Source of the DNA: Trichosphaerium sp. ATCC 40318
Lineage: Eukaryota; Discosea; Flabellinia; Trichosidae
NCBI GenBank assembly: GCA_038496445.1
Contig: JALMLS010000093.1
Span: 496,001-560,000 of the forward strand
Length of the DNA stretch: 64,000 nucleotides
Reading direction: 5' to 3'
The position numbers were made by a program, and so were the translations under genes. The notes beneath the pieces are model-generated. The model made no database searches. It was not told the DNA's origin and saw nothing but the letters and a program-made list of their open reading frames with translations. Below are positions 9,802 through 22,213 of this stretch, piece by piece (the stretch's first letter is position 1; every line of letters begins with the position of its first letter).

Positions 9802-11181
9802 ATGAGGCCATTTTGCCTTAGTGTACCACGGCGCGTGAATTTAGTATGCCGCCAGCGACAAACCCACACCGCGTTTCGATTGGTACCAATTCGATGCTAT
9901 TCAATAGGCATGTGTATTAAAAGTTCTATATTACGTCTAATTATTCCTAAAAGACCACCACTACGCTCAATTAGGCATAAAGAAGTGGGCAACTGCTGCA
10001 GAAGCTAAAACTGCTTTCTATGCTGTACGCACATAATCAAACATACCACACGGCTAATCTCCGCGTCAAGAAAGCAAAGTCATGTCACCCAGACACAAAC
10101 GCAGATGATCCAGCAGCGCATCAAAAATTTATTGCTCTACAAGCAGCGTATAAGGTAGTTCAGGACAATCTAGGGCGATTCCGTAACACTGGAGCGTCAC
10201 AATCACAACACTCGTATGCACAAAACACGCATCAGCACGAGTATTACTATTATGCGCAACAGCAAGCTAGACCAAAGAAACCAAAGAAAAAACAAGCTAA
10301 GAAGGAAACAGAGGAAGGATGGGATCCGTTCTGGAAGCCAAAACAGAAAAAGAAGAAACCAGACCAACAACAGAAGCAACAGAAGCAACAAAAGCAACAA
10401 CAGCAACAACAACAAAAACATAGCAAGCAACGAGCTGCAGATGATGTTTTTACGTTTATGTATAAAGGTAAGCATTGGTTGAGATAACGGTTTGTTGTTG
10501 ACACGATGGTGATTTTTTTTTCAAGGTTTTGCTTTTGAAGTTGATATGAGTAAGTTCAGAAAAAATAACAAAAGCAGCTTTGAACAAGTTTTCCGAGATC
10601 AGTTCTCATATGGTAAGGGAAAAAAGGGTGGACAGAAACAACAACAATATCAACAGCAACAGCAACAACATCATAACCGTCAACAACAACAACAACAACA
10701 ACAACAGCAACAACAGAATAAACAAACCAAAAAAGGAAATAAAAAAAAAAAACCCACTAAGTCAACTGAAGGAGGTAGTGGTCCTCAAGAACAACAACAA
10801 CAAGCAAAGAAGAAACCTAACGCTAAACAACAAACAAAGCAACAACAAAAACAAGAAAGGAAAAACAAAAAACAACAACAGAAACAACATGAACTTGATG
10901 AGTATGAGCGTGTATTTATGGAGGAAACAGGTTATAATCCTTTTTCACGTTCAGAACGTAAAAAAAGAAGACAACAATTTGGACAACAATTTGGACCTGG
11001 TTTTCCTTTTCCTCCCAACCCACAAGGAAGTGAAAGAACTTATTATGAAGGTGGAAGAAGTCATCGTCGTACTCATTATAGCTACTATGAACCAGAAGAA
11101 GCAGTATACTATGATCGTGACGCAAACTATTTTGAGGGCGACAACGATGACGGGTTTCATGACTGGGACGACGAATGGTGA
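9802..11181 (+). CDS. Mitochondrial-type J-domain protein with glutamine tracts
   Basis: The start at 9802 opens an arginine-rich leader (MRPFCLSVPRR...RCYS) typical of mitochondrial targeting. Short introns then join HHYAQLGIKKWAT to AAEAKTAFYA (intron of about 46 nt at 10020) and KAKSCHPDTN. This is a J domain with its invariant HPD at the expected place. J proteins stimulate Hsp70 ATPase. The rest is low complexity: lysine-rich stretches and long glutamine tracts at roughly 10366-10420 and 10640-10716, then an acidic, aromatic C-terminus (YYEGGRS...FHDWDDEW). An intron at about 10468-10525 separates the two Q-rich exons. J-domain length is normal; the Q-rich tail is unusual for a mitochondrial co-chaperone. 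Confidence 0.75.
10366..10716 (+). repeat. CAA/CAG trinucleotide tracts (polyglutamine)
   Basis: Two clusters of mixed CAA and CAG codons, about 10366-10420 and 10640-10716, encode glutamine runs of up to about 13 residues in the J-domain protein. Mixed codons limit slippage, but length polymorphism is expected. Confidence 0.85.
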
Positions 11182-11340
11182 TAACCACTGTGTAAATAAA
11201 AAACAAAAACTTAAAATCAAGCCTGACTTTTCTTGACTTTGGATCGATTTTCACTGACTTGTATGCTAAAGTGAAACTACTTTGCTAAATTGCGACATAC
11301 ACCTTTTGAAGACTTGTTGCGAGCATAAGGAATGAATAAA

Positions 11341-13536
11341 TGACGGATATTCGAAGCAAGACTAAAGCACTGATTGCGCAGGCCTACGCGAAGATAGTGC
11401 AGCTCGTTGTACAATCACGGGTAGTGTTCCCGAGTAATGAGCCTGTAGAAGTGAACAGAAATGTAAGTAGTCAAATTCGCCTGAATAATCGATAAAAACA
11501 AACCTAGACAAATTTTATGCAATTCCGAAATTTGTAGTCACCCCAATCCACCAATTTAATACTTTATCGAATTACGGGCGATTGGGGATACACTGACGCA
11601 CAGCCAGCGTATTAGGCTTAATTTTAAAGGCTGAAAACCTAAAATACTTACATTTTGACTTAGTTCCACACAACTACCGTAGACGTAGTCAGCCTGCTCA
11701 ATGAACTCCGCCCGTGGAATAATGATATTTTTCTTCCCCTTGATCTAAATATTTACTTCTCTACACGTAACAACGACCCATCAACAAAGCACCTCATTGA
11801 ACAGTGGACAATACGCTATGAGAGGCTGTACGTGTCAAAAAAATTTTTCCAATTTAAACATTTCGTGCCGTCCAAACCGGCTGTAAACGCATCAATTACG
11901 CATACACATACACTAATACACCAAAATAGTACAATAGATCGCAGATCGCAAGGAAACGGAAGACAAGTAGAGCTGGGTACTTTAAACAAAATGCTCATTG
12001 TCATCATGCGAAACGTTCATGCATACGTGCGTTGTATGCCAGGACATAGCCTATACAGACAAAAAAAAAGGAACAAAACATCGGTTTGTGCGCTTACTCA
12101 CAACATAACCTACCCTGGAAGGCAGTCAAATGACTATGTTGGCTTCAAGTCTCGTACGTTAAACAAAAAACGCGAGTAGAAAATTTTTTGCTTAATACGC
12201 TTCAAAAACAGCAGCTTAATGCGCTCGTAACGTTATTCAAGCGTTTAAAGCGATTTAGCTTTTTTTGTAGATTAATCATTCATCGAATCTACGTCGACTT
12301 CAAATACGTACCATGACTCTAATTTATACTCTTAGATGTTACAATGGACTTTACTTTTGGTACAATACCAACACAATTCGGTAATTTTAAATTGGGAGTA
12401 AAATACAGGACGAACTGTAATTTTGACATTTCTCGACCTCTTCTACAAAATATAGTGGTAAACGATTATAAACCAAGAGCAGAACCTAAAAAGGTGCCTA
12501 TACCAAAAAAACAACAACAACAGTACTCTCCAGTACCTGTTCGACATTCAATACCGAAATACGCAAGATCTCCTCCACATGATCATCAAATTGGATCTTA
12601 TGAGACACCTCCTATGTCTATACCTCAAACACCTGTAGCTGGTGGTAGTACGCATCAATTTACAATCTTAAAAATCCAGACGGCAATTTCGATAATTCTT
12701 TATTTCACAGAAAACAGGGTAAAAAACCGAGCTGACTTAAAGCCCTTTTTAGTCTGTCTTAATTTTACAACTTTTGATCAACGTAATTCTGATTGTTATT
12801 TTTTCTCTAGAATTAAGCTCCGGACCGATGTCTATTGTAAGCCCTAGTTTATCATCACTTCCAGATATGCCACCATTTTTGACAGATACAGACAAGGATT
12901 CCAATTTTGAGTCGCTTCCTATGCTTCCAGCGACTACCCCGCCTTTTTCGTTATCGTCTAGTATTACAGAACATACGCCTTTCCAAGCTGGTACGCAAAT
13001 TAACATGTAATATCACGTGAATATTACGATAATCAATAGTTATTTGAGATTAATTTTATGTTCAAAAGGGATGATAAAGAGTTTGTCGATTGAAGATTAT
13101 CACCCATTTAAATTCAACCTTGATGCGAGCTCACCATATAAATCACGTATTGATAGCGACACAAGAGATCCTGAAGAGCCATCTCTCCTCAGTACAAAGG
13201 TGACATATTTAACTGATTAGCAAGAAATTCTTACTTCAAAAGGATTTTCCTTTATGCTGTCCTGGTGTATTAACTGATTGTATAGGCTGCTTTTGGTGTT
13301 ACGGAACAAGATGCCGAAGCAGAGATTGGAGATTTTATAAACTATTGCAAAGCACCATCACCACTCCAATCAGAAGCTAAATCAATACCAATGGTAAGAA
13401 AAAAATGAACTTCAATTTTTTTTTCTTTTACGCCGTCCTACGCTATTTTATTGCTAACTTTTTTTAAAAGTCCTTGATTGTCATGCAATACGAAGATCTA
13501 CCACGTGAGTTCAAGTTTCCACTTCGCGAAAATTGA
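11341..13536 (+). CDS. ATG13: ATG13-like autophagy protein
   Basis: Spliced gene starting at MTDIRSKTKALIAQAYAKIV. The frame K-I-V-Q-L-V-V-Q-S-R, then P-L-D-L-N-I-Y, I-E-Q-W-T-I-R-Y-E-R, L-I-V-I-M-R-N-V-H-A-Y-V-R and finally F-K-L-G-V-K-Y-R-T-N-C-N-F follows, in order, the conserved blocks of the ATG13 HORMA domain. A proline/serine-rich disordered part comes next, as in other ATG13 proteins. The C-terminus has AEIGDFINYCKAPSPL, like the conserved tail motif, and ends ...FPLRENstop at 13536. ATG13 scaffolds the Atg1/ULK1 kinase complex that starts autophagosome formation. I count at least eight exons; several internal boundaries are approximate. No Atg1 kinase is adjacent. Confidence 0.85.
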
Positions 13537-13855
13537 TCATGGAGCTCTATCGGATCGTTTCATTTTTTTTTGGATACAAATCCAGAGAAAAAAAAAACTT
13601 AATCCAAAAAAAGCAATTTGTACAAAATGTAACCCCTCCAATATTGTTTAATATGTACTATACAAAATCTGTTGCATTATATATCAAAAAAACGACAAAA
13701 ATAAAACAAACTCACATGTATATCCACTAATTTATTGCAAATTAACTTTTCTGTTCAAAGCCTATGTAATACGCGGAATTACAGTTATAAACACTGTCGC
13801 ATACAATCACTGACAAGCTATACCTGCGCAATCATTTTATCCCACGTGATTAGTG

Positions 13856-14226
13856 ATGCTAAGTAGTGTTGTTAAAAAGAATGGGACGGCAGTCAAGAAA
13901 CATCAAATCGATACAGGAAGGCGAAACTTTGCAAGACGTTTAAGCCGACAGTGCCTTTTCGCTTACACATTTTCCCATCCATTACAACTCTTGGAGCATC
14001 ACATTATTTCATTTTTCAAAACCAGAGGATTTCTCACATTTTTCGGATTTTTATTGCCGAGGATGAGGCACCAAATAGCTCCATTAAACCTCACCAATAA
14101 TTTACAATATGATCTAAGAAAGATAGGACAGATACAACGTGAGTCAATTTATCAATAAAACATACTAGTCTACAATTTCAAGATGAGGTTAGCAGAAAAC
14201 TGGTTTCACATGACAACACAATTTGA
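13856..14226 (+). CDS. Possible small basic protein, unidentified
   Basis: An open frame from the ATG at 13856 runs about 100 codons with a basic N-terminus (MLSSVVKKNGTAVKK). A possible intron (donor GTGAGTC near 14138) would end it at 14226, overlapping the 3' end of the convergent Rho GTPase by about 20 nt. I recognise no domain. It may be a real small gene or chance. Confidence 0.25.
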
Positions 14227-15290
14227 TTTTTCTTTACTACTTTCACCAGTGTATATTCCTCTGTTTACCAAAGCTGCCAGAATTGCTTCATCGAACACTT
14301 CTCAAAAAAAGAAAAAAAGTTAGAACCATTAGTTGTTGTAGACTCCGAGTGTAGACCACTCATTTCACGTACAGTCGCTTAAACCATCTTTATTAAGTGC
14401 ACTACATTCCACATAAGATACTGCCTAATAAATAAAGATAATTAGTGAGTAGCACACTGAAGTAATGTACTTGTATTTTTTTGGCAGTCTGTTTAGCTTC
14501 TTCTTTTGGTATACAATCATGTGGAGTTCCATCACTCTTTGGTGTTGTTCTCAAATCCATTTTAAGTCCTGCAAGAACAATAGGTGTATCTGGACAGTGT
14601 TTCTGAATTTCAGGCTTCCACTACACGTGATTAATTCTGACAGCGTATTGTATAGAAAACATACGCTAAAAACAATGCAAGATCATTGCATGTTTAGGTA
14701 CCTTGGAAACAGCATTTTGAAGACTTGCTGGCGAATTAACGCTGAAACATATAAGAAAAACATCAGTTTCCTTAAAAAATCACGTGAGAAGACAACCTAC
14801 TGAACCAAGTGCCAAAAGAGGAAAAACAATGAAATCGCAAGTTGAAAGTATAGTCGTACTGGGTAGCTCAAAGGTCTCAATCTTTCGTAATCCTCAGGAC
14901 CCGCTGTATCCCATAAACCTTTGAGTATGTCAATTGAAGTGTGGAGAAACAAAGAAGTTGCGAACCTAAATTTAAAGGCTTTCCTGCAACCACAACATTG
15001 GAGCTAAAAATGTCAACTTTTTTTTGGATTTCTTTTTTTCAACAATCAGGCAGTCTCTCAACCCCTAATTACCTGTAATTGTCGAACACAGTAGGTACTA
15101 AGCAATATAAATACACAAAAAGGTTAATTAAGTTATTCCAAGTTGTACTGTAGTTTGAAGGGAAAGAATTTGAAGTGTAGGTTATGAGCAAGCTTGTTTT
15201 GCCTAAATAAACGAATATTAACATTAAACAAACAACTATTCGCATACCAACTGCTCCATCTCCAGTAACAACAAGTTTGATATGATCCAT
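14206..15290 (-). CDS. Rac/Rho-family small GTPase, atypical switch II
   Basis: Seven or so exons joined by short introns. In order: P-loop GDGAVGKTS, switch I YIPTVFDNY, G3 region [33 protein letters not shown], Rho insert region with [20 protein letters not shown], and a C-terminal CaaX box CVVM for prenylation. These place it in the Rho family, controlling actin, and anchor it to membrane. Two odd points: proline replaces the catalytic glutamine after DTAG, and the usual TKLD guanine-binding motif reads LKMD. Both predict altered nucleotide handling, probably slow GTP hydrolysis. An ARM-repeat RhoGEF lies elsewhere in the window (34760-40389) and could be a partner. Confidence 0.88.
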
Positions 15291-15588
15291 GGTGTATATA
15301 TGGTATTGAGAGAAATAACTATTTTTGCGTTAGGCTAAAAGTGTTGGAAGGCGTTTGAAATTAGAAGGGTATTTTTACTTTTTTACTCCATCACCATACT
15401 AAGAGTAAATTTGACTACACCATTTTGTTTCTGATGTTACGCTTTCTAACCAGCCGCATACCTCATCCATGGTCCAGTTCCTATCCATAGCGGTTTTCTA
15501 CTTGACTTTTAAGCAATTTTCAGTTGTTTAAGGCAACACTTTTTAGTGAAAATCACGCTTGTTATTAGAGCTGTCATTGTTGATCTCC

Positions 15589-15875
15589 ATGGAAGGTACC
15601 TCAGCAAGCGATACAAATGAGTTTCGACCCCTAGTGGAGGGTACCTACGTTGTCCGGAGATGTCAAAGTAAGCTACCATACGCTAAACACAAAAACTGAG
15701 AAACATCATATAGGGTTGGATCCTTTTTTCTTACTACCTCTCACCTATATTGCCAAATACAACAGACCTCAAGATTGATGTCAATGTGAATTTGTTAGAG
15801 AATATGGCGGCTGAGGAACTACGTCAAGACAAGTATGCTAGAACAAACACGTGTTCTTCTTTTTTTTGGTATTGA
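15589..15875 (+). CDS. Possible small two-exon gene, unidentified
   Basis: The ATG at 15589 starts MEGTSASDTNEFRPLVEGTY. With a donor at GTAAGC (near 15668) and an acceptor ...AACAG near 15767 the frame continues as LKIDVNVNLLENMAAEELRQ and closes at 15875. It sits divergently from the Rho GTPase. There is no recognised domain and the splice choice is not certain. Confidence 0.25.
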
Positions 15876-16240
15876 TTTTGATTTCGCTTATCAACAATCA
15901 CGTGTGGATGTTCTCTATCCAATTTTTAGATAAAGGGTTTTTTACCTAAAATGTATTGTCACGATTAGGAGATGATAAGATCATTCACATTGAATATTCA
16001 TTTACACAACGGACTATCACATTCATGAAACAGGAAAATTACAATTTAGTCTGTTTAACTTTTAGCATCACCAGTTCGATTACGTAATAATAATTGTAAA
16101 GTCAATATCAAGAGTGATAACATATTAGCGTAACAGTGTATTAGTTGGTGAAAATAAGAGGCTGGTAGTATAAGCATGCAGCTTGTTAGTTTGCTTCTTT
16201 TATTTATGTACAAGAGGTAAAAGAAACAAAAGAAGAAGTA
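15876..16240. other. Spacer with no gene seen
   Basis: AT-rich intergenic DNA. I see no supported feature, only a TCACGTGT palindrome near 15897. Confidence 0.4.
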
Positions 16241-18640
16241 CTAAAAACTTGATATTTGTAATAACTGACAACCAATACAGACCCATTCCTTGATGTATCC
16301 ATAAGAAACATATATATATAATTCACAAGCATGTACCTTTTGGTCTTGTGGGTATCCAAGCTCAGGAATCGGAATTTTCTCAACACACTAAAAACAGTAA
16401 GAAATGAAAAAAACACTTCTGAAAAATCTTTCACAACGATCAAAGCTGTATCTGTAGTAATATAAAATCCAAATGATATAACCCTCTAAACTAACCTTTT
16501 TACAAAAAATAGAACCACATTTTCGACAATGATGCTAAAAAGGAATTAAGTGAGTAACAGTGTAAAACTTCTTTTTTTTTTTTTCAACAACAAAGGTACG
16601 TACTCTTCTTCGTATAAGATGAAATCGTTTACAACAATAACCACAGGATGTTACAGCTCTATCATCAATCCACCAAGGTCTTTCAAATATACGGCCACCA
16701 ATTTCTACCTTATACTTTGAAGTATGTTCAATTTCAGAAGTATCATAATCACTGGATATATCGCTATCCCAACCATCTTCAAAATTAACAAAGTCAGAAG
16801 CGCTCAACCCCTTTTTTTCATCTGCATCTTTATGATTCTTTTTGAAACCACTGCTCCTTGATTTTGTAAGTTTAGCGCTCTTAGGCCTGAGTATAGAAGT
16901 TAGATTCTCAAGAAAACCACTGACTGTTAATGCAAACCTTTTTCTTCTTTTTTTCTGAATACTTTGTTGAAACGCTGGAAGAGCTTGTTGGAACTGTCTT
17001 AACTCAGCTTCTGACATATCACCCTATTGATACGAATGTCAACACTTTTTACAAAAAAATAATCACGTGGACTTACAAGTGCGGGCAGTGTCATGGTGAG
17101 TCTTGCTCGTCGTTGTAATTGCTTCATTCTTTTTGCAGAAGGAGGAGGTTTTATATTTTCTTTCTTGTTCTTGTAGATAAATAGAGTTGGGCAACTAATA
17201 GACCTTGACCTGGTACGTGACATTTCATTCTCGCTTTGTAGTATAGCAGCAAGATTAGGTAGATATGGTCTACCATAAGCAGCAAGTGTACCAGGCATAG
17301 TCTTTACATAAGCAGCTAATTCGATGCGTGCTTGTTTCTTCTGAGCTGGTGTTTGCAATGGACTAAAAAAAGCATTAGTAAGGAGTTCATACTGTTGTGA
17401 TCTTATTACAGAATCTTAAGAAGTGGTTTCTCTGGTTGAGGCGTTACTTTTCGAGGTTGAGGGTCAGGTTTCTTCTCAACTTTAATCTCTACTTTGGGTT
17501 CGTTTTGTTTAACTTTTTTAGGTGCTTCTGCTTCACTGCGTCTGCGCGCAACGGGTTGGAGCTTTGGTATTAGACCATAAGCTTTTGGTGTTACTTCTCT
17601 ATATTTGTGTGTACGCCTTTTAGAGGCAGGTATAGTTTTCTTTACAAAACTACGTTCTTTCTTTGCCCAGTACTCCTTTATTTGGTATTAGCATAATTGT
17701 AAAAATTTTCATGCCTAACGTCACGTGCCTTTTTATCAACATCTGAATCTTTGGCATTTATACTAAATGATAGCGTATTTAATGTACGTATCATATCCAT
17801 AAAAGATGACGCAGAGTCATTTAAACGAAGCAAGGCTGTATCATCATAAAATTTTCTATAAATTATGTCACTAATGGTTGCAAAAAAGAAGGTATCATTG
17901 TGAGGATTGAACGTACTCTAGAATTTTTTTACTTGATGTAATATCTTCTACACAATGTACTACAAATAATAATTAATATATAAGTTGGCCAACTATCAAC
18001 AAAAAAAATTTATAAATAAGACAAAGAGTTTCCATTTTTGATCAACCAAAAGATCCAAGTTTCTAACTTTTTGGATTGCACACGTACACAAGTCTCTAGA
18101 CGAAAAAGCCATTCGTAAAAATATTCTAGAACGACCCAATTGTGAACTAGTAAGTGATCTAAATACAATTAGAGCCAATTGAACAACTAAAAAACGAGGA
18201 AAAGCACAAAATTATTTTCTCATTTTCCACATGTACCGAATGGAATTTAACGTCATTTTTGAGACACTCTTACACCTACAGACTTTTTAGATGTACTCTA
18301 GAACACAGGCATACCCTTGGTCTCGCAATGCTTCTAGAATAAGCCAAAAAACAGCGAACGGAGTTTTGAGTTTACGGGAATTCTCAGCTACAGTCGTTTA
18401 AGCGTTACTAGTGATGATTTATAGCGTACGTTTGAGTCCGTGAGCAAAGCAAACTTCTAAATTGTATAAAATGTGTTTTACGCCTTCTGTTTCAGCTAGA
18501 GTGGTTATATTCGCGCGTCTGCCCACTTGTGGGGATGAATTCGTTCTCAATCGCACAGTACCGCCTTTATTGGCAGACATCCATACATCTTGAACGTAAT
18601 GGCCTAGAACACCAAGATTCTCGCTTACTGTTTTATTCAT
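16241..18640 (-). CDS. RUN and FYVE domain protein
   Basis: Multi-exon gene starting at MNKTVSENLGVLGHYVQ (18640). The N-terminal RUN domain is assembled over four exons: ...ILYNLEVCFAHGLK, QALRDQGYAFVQLALIVFRS, LGRSRIFLRMAFSSRDLC and FYDDTALLRLNDSASSFMD. A long basic, proline-rich linker and an acidic stretch follow. The C-terminal FYVE finger reads W-W-I-D-D, C-G-Y-C-C-K-R-F, then RRRHHCRKCGSIFCKK, CVEKIPIPELG and finally WVCIGC. The RRHHCR signature and paired cysteines indicate PI3P binding on endosomes. RUN domains often bind Rab, Arl or Rap-type GTPases, so this is a likely endosomal effector; a Rap-like GTPase is encoded at 58367. The gene ends shortly after the finger at 16241. Confidence 0.85.
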
Positions 18641-18794
18641 TTGGTAATTGAAGAAAACGTTAGCTACTTTTCGTCATACAGTGCTCAATAGAACACGAAT
18701 GTACTACAGTATGTATAATATCCCTTTTGAGGCAGTTTCAATAAAATTGACGGCAAGAGTCAACGCTGAGATTTTTTTGATCAAAAGCTGTAAA

Positions 18795-19931
18795 ATGCCA
18801 TGGTTGGGGCTGTTTATATTTATGATTGCCGTTGTGGCTTGTTTCAAGCGCGGTGACGCAGTGCCTATGGAAGTTAGAACAAGTCAATGGCTTGCTGAAG
18901 TACATTTTGATTAAAACCATTTTATACTCATCGCAGGTAGGAATCCAATCATAAGCCGCCAGAAGTAAATCCTTGGACAGATATTGGCGCGGAAGCTCCT
19001 TTATTCAAGTTAAAACTAGGTAGAAAGTACCCAGGTACGCAGTTATTACCTTAAAACGCATCATTTACAATTTAATACGTGACACGTATCGTTTTTGGTT
19101 CATAACCATCTTTCAGGTCCTAGAGCATCTAAGGATGCATTCTCTTACCAAAATGAGTATAAAATGTACGTTATAAACATGTCACGTTGCTTCTAACGTC
19201 AAAAAAAGGCAATTTAACATAAATAATAATCAATTTCTTACACCTTGGTTCTCACTCTACAACGGACATGGCATATTCATAAAATCTGTTGTTTTCACTT
19301 TTTATTACTCTGGCACGTGTCATTTTTGGTTTTCTTCTTTGATTCGTCTTATGTAACTATAGGAGATAGCGTACGAGAAATGAAAGTAGAGCCACATTGT
19401 ACGTTAAGTTCAGTTTATGAAAAAACGTTTTTTCTTTGTCCATTATTGGACGTTTTTGGCTGCTTTTTGTGAGATGACACTTGCATTATATACCTGGTTT
19501 TTTATGCAAACAATGGTTTAGATCATGATCTTATGCCTGAAGATGATACAACACATTTTATCATACAATACAAATGGCATCATTATGGTAAAGCTGAATG
19601 AAAGAAAAACAATCTTTTGTCTTACTTTTAACAATAGGCGAAGAAGACATAGAATCAGGAATGAGTGTTATGTTGCTATGTACGAATGAAGGATTATGAT
19701 ATGCTTTAAAATACTTACAGAAAGTTATAATAGTGGCGTTTCTGATGGCTTTTTTTATTCTTCTTAGTATTCTTATTACAACTATACAAGGTGAAGAATT
19801 GTACGTCAACATGTGTTGTTTATTTTTTCCCTCTTTGCTTTCCAATCTCTGACATTCTTTTCTCTATCGAAAGTAATGACGTTTCTTCGAGACCAATGAG
19901 AGTTCCATCAAAATATTCAAAAGTGTTATAA
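18795..19931 (+). CDS. Single-pass membrane protein, unidentified
   Basis: The start at 18795 (MPWLGLFIFMIAVVACFKRG) was chosen because it begins a signal peptide; the frame is open upstream to 18648. Short introns connect PPEVNPWTDIGAEAPLFKL, a segment with REMKVEPHC, then YANNGLDHDLMPEDDTTHF and IIQYKWHHYG. A hydrophobic helix (FIIVAFLMAFFILLSIL) follows, and the last exon closes with a short polar tail, RPMRVPSKYSKVL. The topology is luminal or extracellular domain, one helix, cytosolic tail. I do not recognise the family. The coding regions start about 155 bp apart from the divergent RUN-FYVE gene, so the promoters may be shared. Confidence 0.55.
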
Positions 19932-20180
19932 ATAAAAGTAAATTGTAATTAAGCGCACTGCAACACTTTTCACATGCGGATGGAACTTATACCCATCCGC
20001 ACGCAAACCAACGCAATATGAATACAGAGTGTACTCACAACGTAGTACAGAACATGACTTTTGATAATTGAGTGATTTAACCTTGCTGGTACTTCCTAGC
20101 ATTTGTAATTGTTAAGCGAACATTCTTAAGTGCCACGTATTTAGCCTTCTTCTATCGAGCCACGCGACACTTTCACTGCA

Positions 20181-22100
20181 ATGAATTTCTTCGGCGTTTC
20201 TTTAGAACAAGCCATTGCATACCTTCGTGAGAACCATACGGAAGCACTGGGCAAAATTAAAGCTGCAAACTATACAACATTAATGAAAAGCATTGAAGGT
20301 GTTGTAAACGCATGGAATGCGAGCCTTGTAAAACAACTCGAACAGCTTGTTTTACAAGAATCGTATGTCAGTGGTAGTGAGTTGATACTTGATGAGTGCG
20401 TCAAGTTACCAAAACGGAAGAAAACTGAGTACGTCCCAATTATGTTTAGCTTTGCCTTTTTTCCAAAATCACGTGACACCAATTTATGGGAAAGTTATGA
20501 GAAGATTTGTTGTAATGGCTGTTTAATACTTACTACGAAACAAGGGTATCCGAAACGACGCCCCACTCCTCAGCCGAAAAAACCATTCTTAATTTCCCAT
20601 CAGAGATACTCGCATCTATACTTAGCCTGACAGGTCAAAAGGACAGATTTTCTGTTGCTCAAACATGTAGATTATTTGCTGATACTATTCATTACATGAT
20701 TGGCTATAAAAAAGTGTACCTCTCAACTTTTCAAGACATTCTCAAGATAAGACAATACGACAGCATAAAAAACAACACTGAAATAACCCTGGTGAGGAGT
20801 GATTGTACTCTGTATTCATTGTTGGGTGGGTGTAGCAACATCAATGCGGTGAGTAGTGGTATTACTGACAGCGATCTACAAGAGCTTTCGGGTGTTCATA
20901 CGATTGACCTTGATGATACTTTTGTTTCTGATGAAGGCTTAAAAGCACTAAAAGGTGTTCATACTGCTTACTTCAATAACACCCCTATTACAGACGAAGG
21001 GCTTAAAGCGTTACGAGGTATTCACACTATTGGTGTTGGTAATACTGCAGTGACTGACGAAGGCATTCAACTGCTAAAAGGCGTTCATACTATCAACCTC
21101 AATCAGTGCGAATTTATAACAGACAAAGCCATCAAAGAGTTGCAAGGTGTTCATACCATTCACCTCGAACGTACGCCTGTGACAGATAAAGGGATAGGAA
21201 TGCTGGCTGGTGTTCATACTATAAACCTTGAAGGTACTGCAGTAACAGATGAGGGCGTCAAAAAACTCGCTGGAGTACATAAAATTGGCCTTGAAGAGAC
21301 TGAAGTAACGGATGAAGCCATCAAGAAGCTAGCAGGAGCTCATACTATTTTCCTTGATAGCACGTCAGTTACTGACGAAGGACTCATAGCCTTACGAGGT
21401 ATCCACAATTAGCCTTAATGATTGCAGTTCGATAACAGACGGAGGGATTAAGAGCCTTGTAGGTGTTCATAATATTAGCCTATGTAATTGTAGACAGCTT
21501 ACAGATGCAAGTATTAAAGCTCTTGGTGGAGTTTACACAATTGACCTTGGCAACACTTCCGTTACAGATGAAAGCATTAAAAAACTTGCCGGAGTTCACG
21601 AGATTAACCTTCAACAAACTTTAGTAACTGATGAAGGAGTTAAAGCATTAAAAGGTGTTCATACCATTTATTTAGATGGCACTTCTGTTACAGACGAAGG
21701 TATAAAAGAACTAGAAGGCGTTCACACCATTAGCTTTAATGGCAGCGAACTTGTGACTGATGAAGGTATAAAGGCGCTGAAAGGAGTCTGTAGTATTGGG
21801 CTCAATAATTGCAAGCACGTGACTGACGAAGGAATCAAGGCACTTGCTGGTGTTCATGTAATAGGTCTTAATAATTGCAAACATGTGACTGATGAAGGGA
21901 TTAAAGCATTGAAGGGTGTCAAAGGCATTTTTCTCGATGGTACTTCAGTTACAGACGAAGGTATAAAAGAGTTAATTGGAGTTCAAACCATAAGCGTCGT
22001 TGGTTGTAAACACGTTACAGAAAAAGGCTTAGCAGCGCTAAAAGGAACCATGAATATACAGTTTGAGAAGGAAGAGGGAGAATGTGAAGAAGGAGACTAA
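20181..22100 (+). pseudogene. F-box/LRR protein 1, frameshifted in the repeat array
   Basis: Same architecture as the intact paralogue at 54450-55924. An N-terminal helical module (MNFFGVSLEQAIAYLREN) is followed by an intron ending near 20547, an F-box (LNFPSEILASIL...FSVAQTCRLFADTI), and then about 20 leucine-rich repeats of roughly 23 residues built on G-V-H-T-I-x-L-x-x-T-x-V-T-D-E-G-x-K-A-L. At 21411-21416 the frame breaks: GGTATCCACAATTAGCC lacks two bases relative to its neighbours, giving an early TAG. The shifted frame continues cleanly through nine or so more repeats to 22100. No short intron restores it. It is either a recent pseudogene, a shortened product of about 380 residues, or a sequencing error. 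An intact protein would be an SCF substrate adaptor. Confidence 0.8.
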
Positions 22101-22213
22101 GTAATTACGCGAAAAAAATAGGATGAGAAAGCAAAACAACAAAAATAAAATTCTGTTTCACATTCTTGACTGTTGTGTTGTAGAGTTTTATTTCAAACAA
22201 TCAAATGAGGTCT

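Noticed and set aside
10203-10504. Leucine- and cysteine-rich frames antisense to the J-domain gene
   Set aside because: They are shadows of the CAA/CAG tracts on the coding strand.
14166-14324. Plus-strand frame [20 protein letters not shown]... near the Rho GTPase end
   Set aside because: It is antisense to the last Rho GTPase exon, which clearly ends in the CaaX box CVVM on the minus strand.
21406-21440. Short intron rescuing the LRR gene frameshift
   Set aside because: The only GT...AG pair nearby (29 nt) gives a phase that runs into TAA, so it does not restore the repeats.
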